A DNA stretch of 64,000 nt from Aspidapion aeneum. Its lineage: Eukaryota; Arthropoda; Insecta; Coleoptera; Brentidae. The stretch lies in NCBI GenBank assembly GCA_963576565.1, contig OY755038.1, positions 201,907,013-201,971,012 on the forward strand, given 5' to 3'. Every line of letters begins with the position of its first letter. Position 1 is the stretch's first letter. Below, in pieces: positions 1-12,169 of this stretch. The notes under the pieces are model-generated. The model saw only the letters and a list, made by a program, of their open reading frames with translations. It had not been told where the DNA came from and did no database searches. Both the position numbers and the translations under genes were made by a program.

Positions 1-980
1 TTGAAACCTATTTTTTTTTGTTTCCCCACCTTAATAATTTTAACCTAGTTAACCCCCCACCATTCTAAATTGTTCTTTTCCTCCCCCAGTAAAAATTATT
101 CTATATTTGAATTTAGATGCTCCAAATGTCCCAAAACCGATGTTAAATGTTTGCAGTTTCTACTAATTTCCTATCTATTTTGGCGGCCATCTTGAATTTT
201 TCCCTTGTCTTTTTAAGTTCATTGCTAAGACAGGAGTTTTGATATCTATGATTCATTTAAAGGTACTTTCCTGCTTAAAAGGTACTTTGCTCATTACTAT
301 CTTATAGAAGACACACGGAAACACAAATTACAATGCACTAGAATAGGCACTTTGTGTCTATCAGAATATGTACGGTCATGTTTAATAACGAATTTGGAGA
401 CTATCGCACCTTTTCGAACCAACAGTGTATGTACTCCGGAAAGTACATATCAGGACGAAAATATTTTTACAAAAATTAATATGAAAGTTCGTGAAAGCTT
501 TTTTGTTACTCCAATGAAATATCGAGAAAAAAAAATTCATACACTTCTGTTACAATTTTTGTATCATTGGTATTTAAAGAATGAGTTTAAAATCCCTGGG
601 ACTAAAATTATCAAAAAATAAACTACTTACCTTTGGTTAAAAAAGCCATTTTTAAAAAAATTTATAACTCTTCGCACTTCTTAGAAATAGCACATTAAAT
701 TTAGTGAAAAATAATGAACAATAAAAAACAATTGCTGATTGTCAAGAAATGTCAAATTCAAACAACGATATTTCGAAGCCTGCTTTGGCAATGAAGCCAA
801 TTATGCTGGAATTTTAAGGTGCCATTATTTAGTTTTAAAAAATATGTAACCAAACAGTTTTATTGTTAAGTTAGTTTTTGCTATTTTTGGCCAAAATATT
901 GGGGTTTCAGACTAAAGTGCGACAGCCGGGAACCTGTCCGCCAAACCGAACCCCTTCCCTGAATTAAACACCACTGACGA
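1..980. other. Intergenic, no supported gene
   Basis: AT-rich. The frame at 352-621 has no recognisable motif. TTGGGGTTTCAGACTAAAGT at 898-925 recurs near 59894, suggesting a repeat edge. A weak - strand donor-like CAAAG|GTAAGTAG lies near 626-633 without a convincing exon. Confidence 0.6.
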
Positions 981-984
981 AAAA

Positions 985-1378
985 AACTATAATGTGGTTT
1001 TTTGATCTTCACAGAAGCCATATTTTTAGCAAAACTATAATTTTTGAATTCAAACACCAACCCCCTTGTTTTAGTTTATGTACCATTAAGAGCCAAACCT
1101 CAATATAGGTACTAAATTTCATCTAAAACACAAGTAATATTTTTACCAAAACTCTAATTTTTGAAATTTATACTTTTTTTGCGGCTTATGTCTAGTGGAT
1201 TTTATTCATTTAAAAAAAATTGGACCATCTTTAACCCAAGCCCAACCTAGGTACCAAATTTCATTAAAATCGGGCAAGCAGTTCTTGAGTTATGCGCGTT
1301 GGTCGTTACAGACAGACAAACAGACAGACGGCGCGACAAAAACCTTCCAAAATCATCTGAAACGCAAAAATATATAGC
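985..1378 (-). mobile_element. HINE-like element, diverged subfamily, partial
   Basis: Contains the core GCGCGTTGGTCGTTACAGAC, a short GACA run and ACGGCGCGACAAAAA, followed by AATCATCTGAAACGC. The hairpin ends are missing. The left part (CCACTGACGAAAAAAACTA) matches the divergent copy at 29424-29930, so the two form a second subfamily. Confidence 0.65.
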
Positions 1379-1582
1379 ACCCAATACTTACATTTACAGA
1401 TGGTAAGCGTATTTACGAAAAAATTGTGGGTGTTAAATAAATGACATCTTCTTATATCCACTTGCGATTTCAATGGCCATCTTTACACATATTCAGTTAC
1501 AAAATAATTTTAACATTAAATTAAATTAGATTTAAATTATTATTATTTGTTGCAAAATGTTAACTGGTTGTCCCACCAACGA

Positions 1583-2204
1583 AAATACTCTGCCAATATA
1601 TGGACCCCTAAGCTCACACTAGGTACTATAGTTATTTTGTACGTGTGAGCTAATATAACTAAAAACTGAAATACATTTTATTCAACTCCAGACTAAATTA
1701 TCTTTTGTTTGATACCACACAAGCCATGTTTTGACTTAAACTCAAATTTTTGAAATCTACCCCCACCCTTAAAGAAAACAAAAACTAAAATGTATTTTTT
1801 TTAACTCTAGACTCAATTACCTTTCGTTTGATATCACACACGCCATATTTTCACATAAACTCTAATTTTTGAAATCTACCCCCACCCTTTTATTTGGTTT
1901 GTGTTTGGTGGATTTTGTTCATTTTTAAATGGGACCATCTCGACCCAAGACCCAGCCTAGGTACCAAATTTCATTAAAATCGGCCAAGAAGTTTTTGAGT
2001 TATGCGCGTTGGTCGTTACAGACAGACATACAGACATACAGACAGACAGACATACAGACAGACAGACGGCGCAACAAAAAAGTTTGAAAATCATCTGAAA
2101 CGCAAAGATATATCAAAATTTTTGAAATCGGAGCAACTTTTTTTCTCGAAAAAATTAGGATCACCATAGCTCACACTACTATAGTATAGTATATGTGTAA
2201 GCTA
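1583..2204 (-). mobile_element. HINE/DINE-1-like non-autonomous element
   Basis: Reads from ATACTCTGCCAATATATGG through AAGCTCACACTAGGTACTA to the terminal hairpin GCTCACACTACTATAG...GTGTAAGCTA. It holds two internal copies of the ~115-bp repeat and a (GACA)n tract. It sits in a satellite unit whose empty counterparts read CTAAAAAATGG; here three As remain on each side, so no target duplication is evident. Confidence 0.85.
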
Positions 2205-3277
2205 AAATGGTGGGTAGCAAAATTATAAAAAAATTTAAAATTTAATGTTCTTTGCAAACTATTTTATGAAGATAATAAAGCAAGTTAAATTAAATATTTC
2301 TAAAGTCCCCCGACATATTTTTCAGGTATGTGGCTAGGGCTCCGGTTTAAAATAGCGTTTTCTAAACAGCGATATTCAAAAGAGCGACATATCAAACCAA
2401 CGAAATTCAAAAAAACGATATATCAAAACAGCGATATTCAAAAGAGCGACATATCAAACCAACGAAATTCAAAAAAGCGATATATCAAAACAGCGATATT
2501 CAAAAGAGCGACATATCAAACCAACGAAATTCAAAAAAGCGATATATCAAAACAGCGATATTCAAAAGAACGACATCTAATAAAAACAGCGATATATTAA
2601 AACAGCAACATTTAAAATAATCCAATTTCTTAAAATTTAATGTTGTTTGCAAGCTCTGTTGTGGAGGTAATAAAACAAGTTAAATTAAACATTTCAAAAG
2701 ACCCCCAACATATTTTCTCAGGTATGTGGCTAGAGCTCCGGTTTAAAAGAGCGCTTCCTAAACAAGCGATATTCAAAAGAGCGACATATCAAAACAGCGA
2801 GACTCAAAAAAGCGATAATCAAAACAGCGATATTCAAAAGAGCGACATGGAATAAAAACAACAACATTTAAAACAATCCAATTATTTTTTCATTTTAGGC
2901 TGGTTATGTTAGTAGTATAGCTCTTCTGTCCTCGAACCGGGTTAAATTATTATTATTTGTTGGAAATTACTATATAACTATTATAACTAAAAAATGGTGG
3001 GTATCAAAATTATAAAATTTCTTAAAATTTAATGTTCTTTGCAAACTATTTTATGTAGATAATAAAGCAAGTTAAATTAAACATTTCTAAAGTCCTGAGA
3101 CTTATTTTTCAGGTATGTGGCTAGAGCTCCGGTTTAAAAGAGCGCTTTCTAGACCGCGAAATTTAAAAAAGCGATTTATCAAAACAGCGATATTCAAAAG
3201 AGCGACATCCAATAAAAGCAGCGACATTTAAAACAATCCAATTTTTTTTCAATCTGGACTGGTTAGGTTAGTAGTAT

Positions 3278-3726
3278 TAGAGACCCTGTATGTATGACAT
3301 ATTTCTACAACAGAGAGATGCGACAAACCCATCAAAGTCACTGAAATTAAGATTTTTTTGGTTATGTTATTTTCTTGACAAGTTCATTGGCGTTTCATTA
3401 AGATAATTTAAATTGTCAGCGGTAAGTGACATCAGTCATCATGCAACATTTAAACAATGAAACAAGTTCATTGCATTTAAACAAACACGGTTGTCCGTAC
3501 CCCCAATGAACTTAGCACCCCCCTGTATAGGTTTTGTTAAAAATCGTTTAATTTTATTTTCCCACGGTTATGAATTAACAAGGACAGAAGGTGCGTCTCT
3601 CTCTAAACATCGCTAGAGTATAGAGGACTGATATTTTCATCCTCTGATTTTGACTTAAATAAATATGACTTTGAAGAGTTTGTCGCGTCTCTTTTATTTA
3701 AAATATGTCATACATACAGGGTCTCT
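3278..3726. mobile_element. MITE with TAGAGACCCTGTATGTATG ends and 9-bp TSD
   Basis: The ends AGAGACCCTGTATGTATGAC and its complement form terminal inverted repeats of about 60 bp. The flanks TAGTAGTAT (3269-3277) and AAGCAGTAT (3727-3735) look like a diverged 9-bp target duplication, and sister satellite units show a single TAGTAGTAT there. TSD length and long TIRs suggest a Mutator-like non-autonomous element. No coding capacity. Confidence 0.8.
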
Positions 3727-3911
3727 AAGCAGTATAGCTCTTCTGTCCTTGAACCGGGTTAAATTATTATTATTTGTTGCAAATCTACCAACTAAAAAAT
3801 TGTGGGTATCAAAATTATAAAATTTCTTAAAATTTAATATACTTTGCAAACTATTTTGTGGAGATAATAAAACAAGTTAAATTAAACATTTCTAAAAATC
3901 CCCAACATATT

Positions 3912-4648
3912 AGCTCACACATATACTATACTATAGTAGTGTGAGCTATTGTGATCCTAATTTTTTCGAGAAAAAAAAAGTTGCTCCGATTTCAAAAACT
4001 TTTATATATCTTTGCGTTTCAGATGATTTTGAAACTTTTTTGTTGCACCGTCTGTCTGTCTGTATGTCTGTCTGTCTGTCTGTATGTCTGTCTGTAACGA
4101 CCAACGCGCATAACTCAAAAACCGCTTGGCCGATTGTAATGAAATTTCGTACCTAGGCTGGGTCTTGGGTCGAGATGGTCCCATTTAAAAATGAACAAAA
4201 TTCACCAAATACAAGCCAAATAAAAGGGTGGAGGTAGATTTAAAAAATTAGAGTTTAGGTGAAAATATGGCGTGTGTGATATCAAACGAAAGGTAATTGA
4301 GTCTGGAGTTAAACAAAAAACATTTTAATTTATTAAAAAAAAGGGTGGGGGTACATTTAAAAAATTAGAGTTTAGGTAAAAATATGGCGTGTGTAATATC
4401 AAATGAAAGGTAATTGTGTCCGGAGTTAAACAAAATACATTTTAGTTTTTGTTTTTTTAAGGATGGGGGTAGATTTCAAAAATTTGAGTTTAAGTCAAAA
4501 TATGGCTTGTGTGGTATCAAACAAAACGTAATTTAGTCTGGAGTTGAATAAAATATATTTCAGTTTTTAGTTATATTAGCTCACACGTACACTATAACTA
4601 TAGTACCTAGTGTGAGCTTAGGGGCCCATATATTGGCAGAGTATTTTT
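3912..4648 (+). mobile_element. HINE/DINE-1-like element
   Basis: Complete copy. The 5' hairpin AGCTCACACATATACTATAC...GTGTGAGCT leads into GTGATCCTAATTTTTTCGAG, (CTGT)n at about 4049-4095, three ~115-bp internal repeats, then the 3' hairpin and GGCAGAGTATTTTT. Compared with neighbouring satellite units, the flanks skip about 200 bp, so insertion was accompanied or followed by a deletion between T-runs. Confidence 0.87.
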
Positions 4649-4820
4649 CAATCTGAACTGGTTAGGTTTAGTAGCATAGCTCTCCTGTCCTCGGGTTAGG
4701 TTGGTTGTTATATCAACCCTAACTTTGTTAGGTTAATATAAGAAACCTAACCTGGTTAGGTTAGTAAACTTAATCTGGTTAGTTTAATATGCCTAACCTA
4801 ACCTGGTTCGATGGGGTTTG

Positions 4821-6228
4821 GTTTAATTTTACAAAAAAAAATTAATAGTTCAGCATAAATTACAAATAGGGGATTGAAGCGACCGACCCAGCGAAATTCA
4901 AATGAAGTATTTTTCCCCCAGTGACTTGTTGATCTGGATCTCTTTGGAAAATCTTATCAAAATTGCTAAACGATGGTCATAAAAATGTTATAGTAAAATT
5001 AAAAAACTACCTTTTGAATTAAAAAATCGCTAGAAATCAATTTTAAAAAAAGTACGTCATTTATACAGCTTGATTTTATAAAAATGGATTTTTTTTTATT
5101 ATATCTTTTTTGCTTTAAAAATTATAACCATTGTAAGTTTTCAGTGGCCCACCCTGTATTATACATTGCGGACTTCGAAAAAAAGTTATTTTAAATATAA
5201 TTTTTATGATTTATTGGTCAATTTTTAGGCAAGGTGACACCGCACCTTTAAAATGGTGTGCCAAGTGACGAAAGATATTTTGATTCTTACATCCAGCGCT
5301 ATCCAATTTTAAAGTAAAAGTCCTATCCAGTTTCTAAGAAAAAATCATCAAAATAGGGTCATTTTGATCCGTACTGTAACCAAAAAAATTGATATTAAGT
5401 TCCTTCAGTAAAGAATACTGATTTTCTCCGAAATACGAAAGGCAATTATGTTTTTGGTGCATTTTACGCAGCTCTTGCTAATTTTAAAAAAGGTAATTTT
5501 TGGGTCCATTTTGAGAAAGAAAATTCGTATAAACATATTATGTCCTAAAAGTTCTAACTTTTGAGATACAGGTTGTTCTTTTCTATTAATATTTGCCCTA
5601 AATGTTTTTATGAAATTTTGTACATATAAAGGTTTTTACAAAAAACAAAAAAAAAACAATATGCTTTTAGTGATCATCTAAATCTAAATAGTATATTTCA
5701 TCACAAGGGAAGAGAGCGACACATTTCACACGAGCGTGAATGTTGTGAACGAGGCGCTATCCGAGTGAAATAACACGCGAGTGTAACAAAGTTACTTTTT
5801 ATCGAGGGAGGATTCCGGGGATTGGCGAAAAGGACGCTTCATGTGCCTAGTCGACAGGCCTAGAGCCTTCCCCACACTAGTACTACTACTACTACTTATA
5901 TCGAGTTATGTACGCTATTTTTCCTACGAACACTGTTGAACTATACTAATTTTTGTAAAAATTGGTCTTTAATTTTGCACAAATCAAATGAAACTGCTTT
6001 TCCGCATATGTGTGGAAAAGCACTTTGCAACACATGTGCGGAAAAGTATGGTGACAGTTAACGTCATCGTACATTTTTTCATACCTGTGCGGAAAAGTAC
6101 TTGTCCACATATGTACGGACAAATTTCTGCACACGGGTGAAATTTAACGTTTTCTGAGGATGCAAATCGTGTAAAATTCATCATTTTCATATGTGGTCGT
6201 AGAAAAATATATTTATCGCACCAAAAAA
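4821..6228. other. Intergenic, no supported gene
   Basis: AT-rich to 5690, then a moderately GC-rich stretch (5700-5890) of unknown nature. At 6000-6130 the word ATGTGCGGAAAAGTA recurs three or four times, a decayed short repeat. Nothing coding is supported. Confidence 0.5.
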
Positions 6229-6956
6229 ATACTCTGCCAATCTATGGGCACATAAGCTCACACTGGGTACTATAGTTTTAGTGTATCTACTTGAAAGCTA
6301 ATATAACTAAAAACTGAAGTATATTTTAATGAACTCCAGACTCAATTACCTTTCGTTTGATACCACACAAGCCATGTTTTGACTTAAACTCTAATTTTTC
6401 AAATCTACCCCCAACCTTTTTTTAAAAACTAAAATGTATTTTTTTTAACTTCAGACTCAATTACCTATCGTTTGATATCACACACGCCATATTTTCACTT
6501 AAACTCCAATTTTTGAAATATAGCCCCACCCTTTTTTTTAAATAAATTAAAATGTATTTTGCTTAACTCCAGACTCAATTACCTTTCGTTTAATATCACA
6601 CGCGCCATATTTCCCCATAAACTCTAATTTTTGAAATCTACCCCCACCCTTTTATTTGGTTTGTGTTCGGTGGATTTTGTTCATTTTTAAATGGGACCAT
6701 CTCGGCCCAAAACCCAGCCTAGGTACCAAATTTCATTAAAATCGGCCAAGCGGTTTTTGAGTTATGCGCGTTGGTCGTTACAGACAGACAGACATACAGA
6801 CAGACAGACAGACAGACGGCGCAACAAAAAAGTTTCAAAATCATCTGAAACGCAAAGATATATAAAAATTTTTGAAATCGGAGCAACTTTTTTTTTCTCG
6901 AAAAAATTAGGATCACCATAGCTCACACTACTATAGTATAGTATATGTGTGAGCTA
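6229..6956 (-). mobile_element. HINE/DINE-1-like element
   Basis: Complete copy in reverse orientation with both hairpins, three internal ~115-bp repeats and a (GACA)n tract near 6781-6818. The flanks are A-runs on both sides (complement: T-runs), as at the other copies. Confidence 0.87.
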
Positions 6957-7121
6957 AAAACGAGTTCCATTAGAATAAAATATGTCTAAAAATTCAACAA
7001 TTTGCCGAAAAAATTTGAAAAAAAAAATCCTCTTGAAAAAAATTACCGTGCGGGAAAGACTTTTTTAAATTAAAATGTGGTGGTGTTCCCGCACACATGT
7101 AGAAAAATAATAATTACTTAC

Positions 7122-7161
7122 GTGTGGGTGTAGGCAGGTTGGCTCCTCTTACAGTCGAAAT
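7122..7161 (-). other. Candidate 40-bp micro-exon (unassigned gene)
   Basis: On the - strand a long polypyrimidine tract and CTAG precede a 40-base segment (55% GC in very AT-rich DNA), followed at once by a perfect donor GTAAGTAATT. Two of three frames are open (ISTVRGANLPTPT or FDCKRSQPAYTH). No neighbouring exon is recognised, so it may be chance or part of a dead gene. Confidence 0.35.
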
Positions 7162-7684
7162 CTAGAAAAAAAAAATAAGTATTAAATTTTACGTTAGACA
7201 GATCATAATAATTAATTAGGTACTTTATGTACTCAGTAATTAAACTTGCTTGTTATTTTCCGTTTATTACTTTTTTTATTGCTGTTTTTAATTCGTGTCT
7301 GCAATTTTTCCACGAAATGTTTATTTTTAGGTATTGCTTCTTCAAATACATAACAATAAATAAAGCATAAATCAATTCAATAAGTTATGTCATAGTATAA
7401 ATATAGTCTGTTCTACACAGGATATCTTAAACAATTCAGTATTTTGCATGTATCTCTGAAACTCAAGGTTGCCACTGATTTAATTACAAGCTTTAACTTT
7501 AGATCGGTACGAAGTACTTAAATACTAATTAAATAAATCAAGCAAAATAACAAACCTTGATATGAATTCGAGTTTTTCGACTTTTGGACAGTTTACACTC
7601 ATACAATACAAACAAGTAAATGGAAATAAATAATGTGTTAAATATATTGGGTGTGATTTAAAAAGACAGGAACAGACTGTAAAG

Positions 7685-8035
7685 AACTAGAAAAAAGAAT
7701 ACTAAAAGTTTAATTGGTTGTCTTAACCGTATTTTATGGAGCAGAGAGATAAAAAAGAATGTAAAATTTAACATATATGAAACAATGGTGAAAAGCACGC
7801 TGCTGTATGGAATAGAGACTCATAACAGAAAAATACAAAGCAAAAATGGAAAGTGTCAAACGATAAAAGATTACCAAAGCAGGTCCTAGAATAGCAACCA
7901 AAAGAGGGCATCCTAAACTGGAATGGCAACAGTCAATCCAAAGATCAATGAGTCAAAAAAACCTGACGGAAGACGATTGTCAGGATCGAAGGGGGTGGAG
8001 AATAGGCGTCGGACAACGTAGAAAAACGTTCTAAA
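7685..8035 (+). pseudogene. LINE reverse-transcriptase C-terminal relic
   Basis: Three-frame reading gives LNRILWSREIKKNVK, then VKSTLLYGIET, and after gaps KRGHPKLEWQQSIQRSMSQ with NLTEDDCQDRRGWRIGVG. These resemble the end of non-LTR retrotransposon ORF2 (…LLYGAETW…GRPRLRW…DRDRWR). Stops and frame changes break it. The clade is not certain. Confidence 0.65.
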
Positions 8036-8039
8036 CCGA

Positions 8040-8837
8040 CATAATAGTAGTAGTAATTAAATATATGAACAAAAATTTAAACATCTTTTGTTTAGGTCAT
8101 TTCTTCATTTTCTAAATCTAGTATGTTAAGTAACGAGTGAACAAAGTGAGATATTTTACATGAGTTTAAAAATTCAGGTGAGGCGCCCGAAGAATATTAC
8201 TTTCAAACGAGTAATGTACACTATTTTTGCTATGACAACAAGATATAAACCTGAATTTCCTATTATAGTATTTTTGTTAAAATTAACTTTTTTTATTCAA
8301 AAAGAAAGTATTTTCTTCTCTAGAGAGGAAAATATTTCGTCTCCAGGGACGAAAAATCTAAGTTATCATGAGTGATTATTCTCTCTAGAAGAAAAAATCT
8401 TTTTCTACAGTCTCGGGTGACAAAAATGAAAATCAAATGCATGCACCTTTCTTTATTAGGTCATGAATAAATGAATGAATGTTATGTGGGCGGGAAAAGT
8501 CCCATGCACTTAGGCCACCTTGCTGGACCCGTTGTACCCCACTATCCACTGTGTCAGCCCTAAAAACCCGCCACCTTGGCAAAGGAGCAGATTTTTCTGG
8601 GTTGAAACTTTCTGACATCGCCAGGGCTACGTACGCAGCTTCCCAAAAACGACAGTCTTATCGCGGCGATTTATTAGGTCATAATATAATTTTCTAATTC
8701 ACTGTCATTGATAAAATTCCTATATGAATTACTGACATATATCGGTGAAAAACCTTAAAATCACTGCAGCATATGTTTGACGTTCTGGCCGAGAACAGAC
8801 AACGTTCTGGCCCCACTTCTGTTGGCAGCACTATTTT
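8040..8837. other. Intergenic; GC-rich island of unknown origin at 8485-8660
   Basis: A composition jump around GTGGGCGGGAAAAGTCCCAT to CAGGGCTACGTACGCAGCTT suggests a foreign repeat end, such as a LINE 3' UTR. No protein family is recognised in any frame. Confidence 0.45.
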
Positions 8838-9002
8838 AGCTCACACATATACTATACTATAGTAGTGTGAGCTATGGTGATCCTAATTTTTTCGAGAAAA
8901 AAAAAGTTGCTCCGATTTCAAAAATTTTTATATATCTTTGCGTTTCAGATGATTTTGAAACTTTTTTGTTGCGCCGTCTGTCTGTCTGTCTGTCTGTCTG
9001 TA

Positions 9003-9045
<43 letters not shown>

Positions 9046-9487
9046 ATGTCTGTAACGACCAACGCGCATAACTCAAAAACCGCTTGGCCGATTTTAATGA
9101 AATTTGGTACCTAGGCTGGGTCTTGGGTCGAGATGGTCCCATTTAAAAATGAACAAAATCCACCGAACAGAAACCAAATAAAAGGGTGGGGGTAGATTTC
9201 AAAAATTAGAGTTTATGTGAAAATATGGCGTGTGTGATATCAAACGAAAGGTAATTGAGTCCGGAGTTTAACAAAATACATTTTAGTTTTTTGTTTTTTT
9301 TAAGGGTGGGGGTAGATTTCAAAAATTTGAGTTTAAGTCAAAACATGGCTTGTGTGGTATCAAACAAAAGGTAATTTAGTCTGGAGTTGAATAAAATATA
9401 TTTCAGTTTTTAGTTATATTACCTTACACGTACACTATAACTATAGTACCTAGTGTGAGCTTAGGGGCCCATATATTGGCAGAGTAT
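8838..9487 (+). mobile_element. HINE/DINE-1-like element with long CTGT microsatellite
   Basis: Complete copy with both hairpins and two internal ~115-bp repeats. The CTGT tract (about 8976-9052, interrupted by GTAT) is the longest in the family here. Only 52 bp separate it from the next copy in the same orientation. Confidence 0.88.
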
Positions 9488-10491
9488 TTTTTTGGGTTTG
9501 CTGTTTACTATACTGAAATAGAGGCAGGCGCATCGTTTTAGCTCACACATATACTATACTATAGTAGTGTGAGCTATGGTGATCCTAATTTTTTCGAAAA
9601 AAAAAAAGTTGCTCCGATTTCAAAAATTTTTATATATCTTTGCGTTTCCGATGACTTTGAAACTTTTTTGTTGCGCCGTCTGTCTGTCTGTATGTCTGTC
9701 TGTCTGTCTGTAACGACCAACGCGCATAACACAAAAACCGCTTGGCCGATTTTAATGAAATTTGGTACCTAGGCTGGGTCTTGGGTCGAGATGGTCCCAT
9801 TTAAAAATTAACAAAATCCACCGAACACAAACCAAATAAAAAGGTGGGAGTTGATTTCAAAAATTAGAGTTTATGTGAAAATATGGCGTGTGTGATATCA
9901 AACGAAAGGTAATTGAGTCTGGAGTTAAACAAAATACATTTTAATTTATTTTAAAAAAAGGGTGGGGGTATATTTCAAAAATTAGAGTTTATGTGAAAAT
10001 ATGGCGTGTGTGATATCAAACGAAAGGTAATTGACTCCGGAGTTTAACAAATAACATTTTAGTTTTTGCTTTTTTTAAGGGTGGGAGTAGATTTTAAAAA
10101 TTTGAGTTTAAGTCAAAACATGGCTTGTGTGGTATCAAACAAAAGGCAATTTAGTCTGGAGTTGATTAAAATATATTTCAGTTTTTAGTTATATTAGCTC
10201 ACACGTAAACTATAACTATAGTACCTAGTGTGAGCTTAGGGTAGGGTTACCAGATGAAAACGTCTCTAACCAGGACCAGCCGTCAAGAAAATCCAAACGT
10301 CAAAATTTTTTCGATGCCACACACAAAAAATCAACTTTTTTTTTATTGAAACAATAACTAATAAATAACATAATATACCTACTAATTGTCTGCCCGCAAT
10401 TAGAAAAACGATAACTGCAATGGAGTGTATATATTTTATTAAATGAAAGCGCGAACAAACATAAATTGATTGATATGAAATCACGAAATAA

Positions 10492-11169
10492 TCAAAAGGT
10501 CCATAGGTTAATTGCTGGTACCCACACAACGGAAATCAGAGACAAAGCACTCACCAGTTTGCAGCGAATTCTCCACGTTCCAGGGGCCCCTGTCTGGATC
10601 CAATGATGGCACCACGTAGCTGAAGGGCTGAAGTTTCTAGTTCTATGCTTCAGTACACCAAAATCGAGCACTTTCAAGTGTAGAAATTTGTAATAGTTGG
10701 AGAAAGTAATTAACACGCCATTTTTCTCGAGGCGGTAAAAAGGATCTCTCTGATTCTTGGTGCGCATGTCAAAATGCGCGAAAAATGTACTCTGTCCTTC
10801 ATCCAATTGTATGGTTTTAAAATTTAAAAACAACCGCGAAATTTAGCGGGAGCTAACACTATTTTATAGGTACTTTTCACTGCTTTGTATTTTATTCAAC
10901 AGCGTTGAATTTTTAGGCAGAAGTACAAAATCGTAAAATTCTGAGCAGCTCATATTTCTTAAATTGTATGAAGTCATGAGTATTCCTTTTACAGAAGATA
11001 AAAGCAGCCTATTTCTTTCTTTGGTCCACTGGGTAGAAATACTTGCATTAAAATATTTTGCCCATTTTTCGTGAGTAGGCAGATTGTGGTCATCAGAAGT
11101 AAAATTGTCTGATATGTACTTTTTTAGATTACAAACTTCATCAAAAAAATTGTGTGTGCTTAAGACCAC
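10492..11169 (-). pseudogene. hAT transposase C-terminal relic
   Basis: The upstream fragment (10864-11169) ends SCSEFYDFVLLPKNSTLLNK followed by IQSSEKYL, the kind of tail found before the dimerisation region in hAT transposases. The next fragment (10492-10833) is in a different frame. The N-terminal zinc finger and most of the RNase H-like core are missing or displaced by the nested insertion, so it cannot be active. Confidence 0.5.
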
Positions 11170-11378
11170 ACGGCAGAAGTGTAATTCAACAAGGCGAAAT
11201 TAATACTACTTTAAGCGGGGTCTTAACGTTTTACCTTACGTCTTGCCTGTCAGTCAAAAGGGTCAAGTATGACGGTTGAAAGACTAGCGTAGATACTTGA
11301 TAGTTTTAACGTACGTTTTTAGATCATTTTTTGATACAAAACGATGGTTTTATTGGAAAACAATGCGTGATCCGGTCA

Positions 11379-12127
11379 GCGTATTTACGTTTCCGTGCTG
11401 ATTTCACGGCAGCGCTGTTTTGAAATAGACACGGAAATGTTGCATCATATTTGGTTACAAATGCGTGTTGATTTTAAGGCGCCGAGGCTCGAACAAGGCA
11501 CGGATTTGTATTGATTTACGCAGCGCAGGGGTTTACTTATCAGTGCACATTTGAAACTTAAATTGGATTTACGTTGTTTATTAGTTTGATTTTGAGGTTA
11601 TATGTTTGTTAATGTGAAAACTATGGAGCAGTTTAAAAGTATTTTTACTAATATTACTCAAGATTTTGAAATTCTTTGAAGTTTGAAGAACACTCTTCCA
11701 TTAACTATACCTGCAAAGTTCAGTGTTCATTGTCTTACACCGGCAACTACAACGACAGATTTTGTTCTGTTATTAATAAATTTTAATGATTTAAATGATT
11801 TTCACTTGATGCAAACTGAACCAATAATTAAAAGAAAAAAAAATCCTGAGTTCCTACCCGGGATCCTAGAGGATGTGAATCCGAACCGAACCGATCCTAA
11901 CAAAACCGAACCAAACCTAACCTAACCAAACTAAACTACAACACTATTCACACCCTCTAGGATCCCGGGAAAGAAGTCAGGAAAGTATTAGCTCACACAT
12001 ATACTATACTATAGTAGTGTGAGCTATGGTGATCCTAATTTTTTCGAGAAAAAAAAAGTTGCTCCGATTTCAAAAATTTTTATATACCTTTGCGTTTCAG
12101 ATGATTTTGAAACTTTTTTGTTGCGCC

Positions 12128-12169
<42 letters not shown>

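Larger units (their letters stand above)
1470..4820. repeat. Short satellite-like tandem array, interrupted by three insertions
   Basis: A unit of roughly 300-420 bp recurs at about 2210, 2630, 2995 and 3780. Shared landmarks are GGTGGGTATCAAAATTATAA, CAAACTATTTTATG, CAGGTATGTGGCTAGAGCTC, and GTTAGTAGTATAGCTCTTCT before each next unit. Within units there are sub-repeats of about 60 bp (GCGATATTCAAAAGAGCGAC; 2350-2600). HINE-like elements (1583-2204, 3912-4648) and a 449-bp MITE (3278-3726) sit inside it. Intact sister units act as empty sites that reveal the insertion points. Open frames here are repeat artefacts. Confidence 0.75.

Noticed and set aside
2328..2600. 90-residue frame with repeated KRATYQ/QNSDIQKSD
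   Set aside because: Product of ~60-bp satellite sub-repeats with no stop; no family resemblance.
4680..4810. Telomere-like GGTTAGG/CCTAACC words (insect telomere is TTAGG)
   Set aside because: Irregular spacing and both orientations within 130 bp; no tandem TTAGG array.
8867..9142. Open frames rich in SVCLSVCL or RQTDRQTD
   Set aside because: Translations of the CTGT/GACA microsatellite of the HINE-like elements; they recur in every copy and in both strands.
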